Part shown: positions 5,363 to 5,380 of the stretch, piece by piece
Position numbering within the stretch: position 1 is the stretch's first letter
Layout: every line of letters starts with the position of its first letter
Source: Planctomycetota bacterium
Lineage (GTDB): Bacteria; Planctomycetota; UBA1135; GCA-002686595
Assembly (NCBI GenBank): GCA_004296785.1
Contig: SCVU01000611.1
Span: 1-5,380, forward strand
Length of the DNA: 5,380 bases
Reading direction: 5' to 3'
Translations under genes and position numbers: made by a program
The notes under the pieces: generated by a model
Told to the model about the DNA's origin: nothing
The model's input: only the letters and a program-made list of their open reading frames with translations
Database searches by the model: none

Positions 5363-5380
5363 GCCGCACTCTCTCCGTCC

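Noticed and set aside
4596..5369. Longer form of the exported protein starting at ATG 5369
   Set aside because: It would put 24 residues ahead of the signal peptide and its start lies beyond the strong hairpin. The ATG at 5297 has a good ribosome site and an N-terminal signal peptide.
1..5380. A defence system, CRISPR array, mobile element or biosynthetic cluster
   Set aside because: No spaced repeats, transposase, terminal inverted repeats, phage genes or nuclease/toxin motifs were seen; the genes are metabolic or secreted.

Overview
The window is GC-rich and all of its believable genes lie on the minus strand, so transcription runs from right to left in these coordinates. I infer a Gram-negative, high-GC bacterium, most likely a planctomycete. 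The reasons are the lipoprotein and Sec signal peptides, the AGGAG-type ribosome binding sites, and a secreted protein whose first mature segment has the 'YTDIQPAVDAAAPGDTILVLPG' style common in planctomycete surface proteins. A myxobacterium or another high-GC lineage is not excluded by the sequence alone.

Right to left, the layout is as follows. (1) At 5297-4596 there is a 233-residue secreted protein of unknown function with a lysine-rich N-terminal half and an acidic C-terminal half; a strong GC hairpin lies in its upstream region. (2) A 98-nt gap (4595-4498) holds a weak terminator-like hairpin, a candidate sigma70 promoter and an inverted repeat over its -10 box. (3) Next comes a compact three-gene unit. 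korA (4497-2647) encodes the fused gamma-alpha subunit and korB (2597-1569) the beta subunit of a thiamine-diphosphate, iron-sulfur 2-oxoacid:ferredoxin oxidoreductase, probably acting on 2-oxoglutarate. A DUF2959-family lipoprotein gene (1572-895) follows, and its GTG start overlaps the korB stop by 4 nt. (4) A 121-nt gap (894-774) has a candidate promoter for the last gene. (5) A secreted, probably beta-helical protein starts at 773 and runs off the left edge.

KorA and KorB would together oxidatively decarboxylate a 2-oxoacid with CoA, giving the acyl-CoA (succinyl-CoA if the substrate is 2-oxoglutarate), CO2 and reduced ferredoxin in the cytoplasm. The window carries no ferredoxin gene, so the electron acceptor must be encoded elsewhere. 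The translationally coupled DUF2959 lipoprotein is the least expected part of the arrangement, because it places an envelope protein in the same unit as a cytoplasmic redox enzyme. The flanking secreted proteins have no visible functional link to the oxidoreductase.

No stretch longer than about 121 nt lacks a gene. I saw no tRNA, rRNA, CRISPR array, insertion sequence or phage gene. Most of the window looks like ordinary chromosome. I found no convincing sign of a new multi-gene system; the items below are modest leads.
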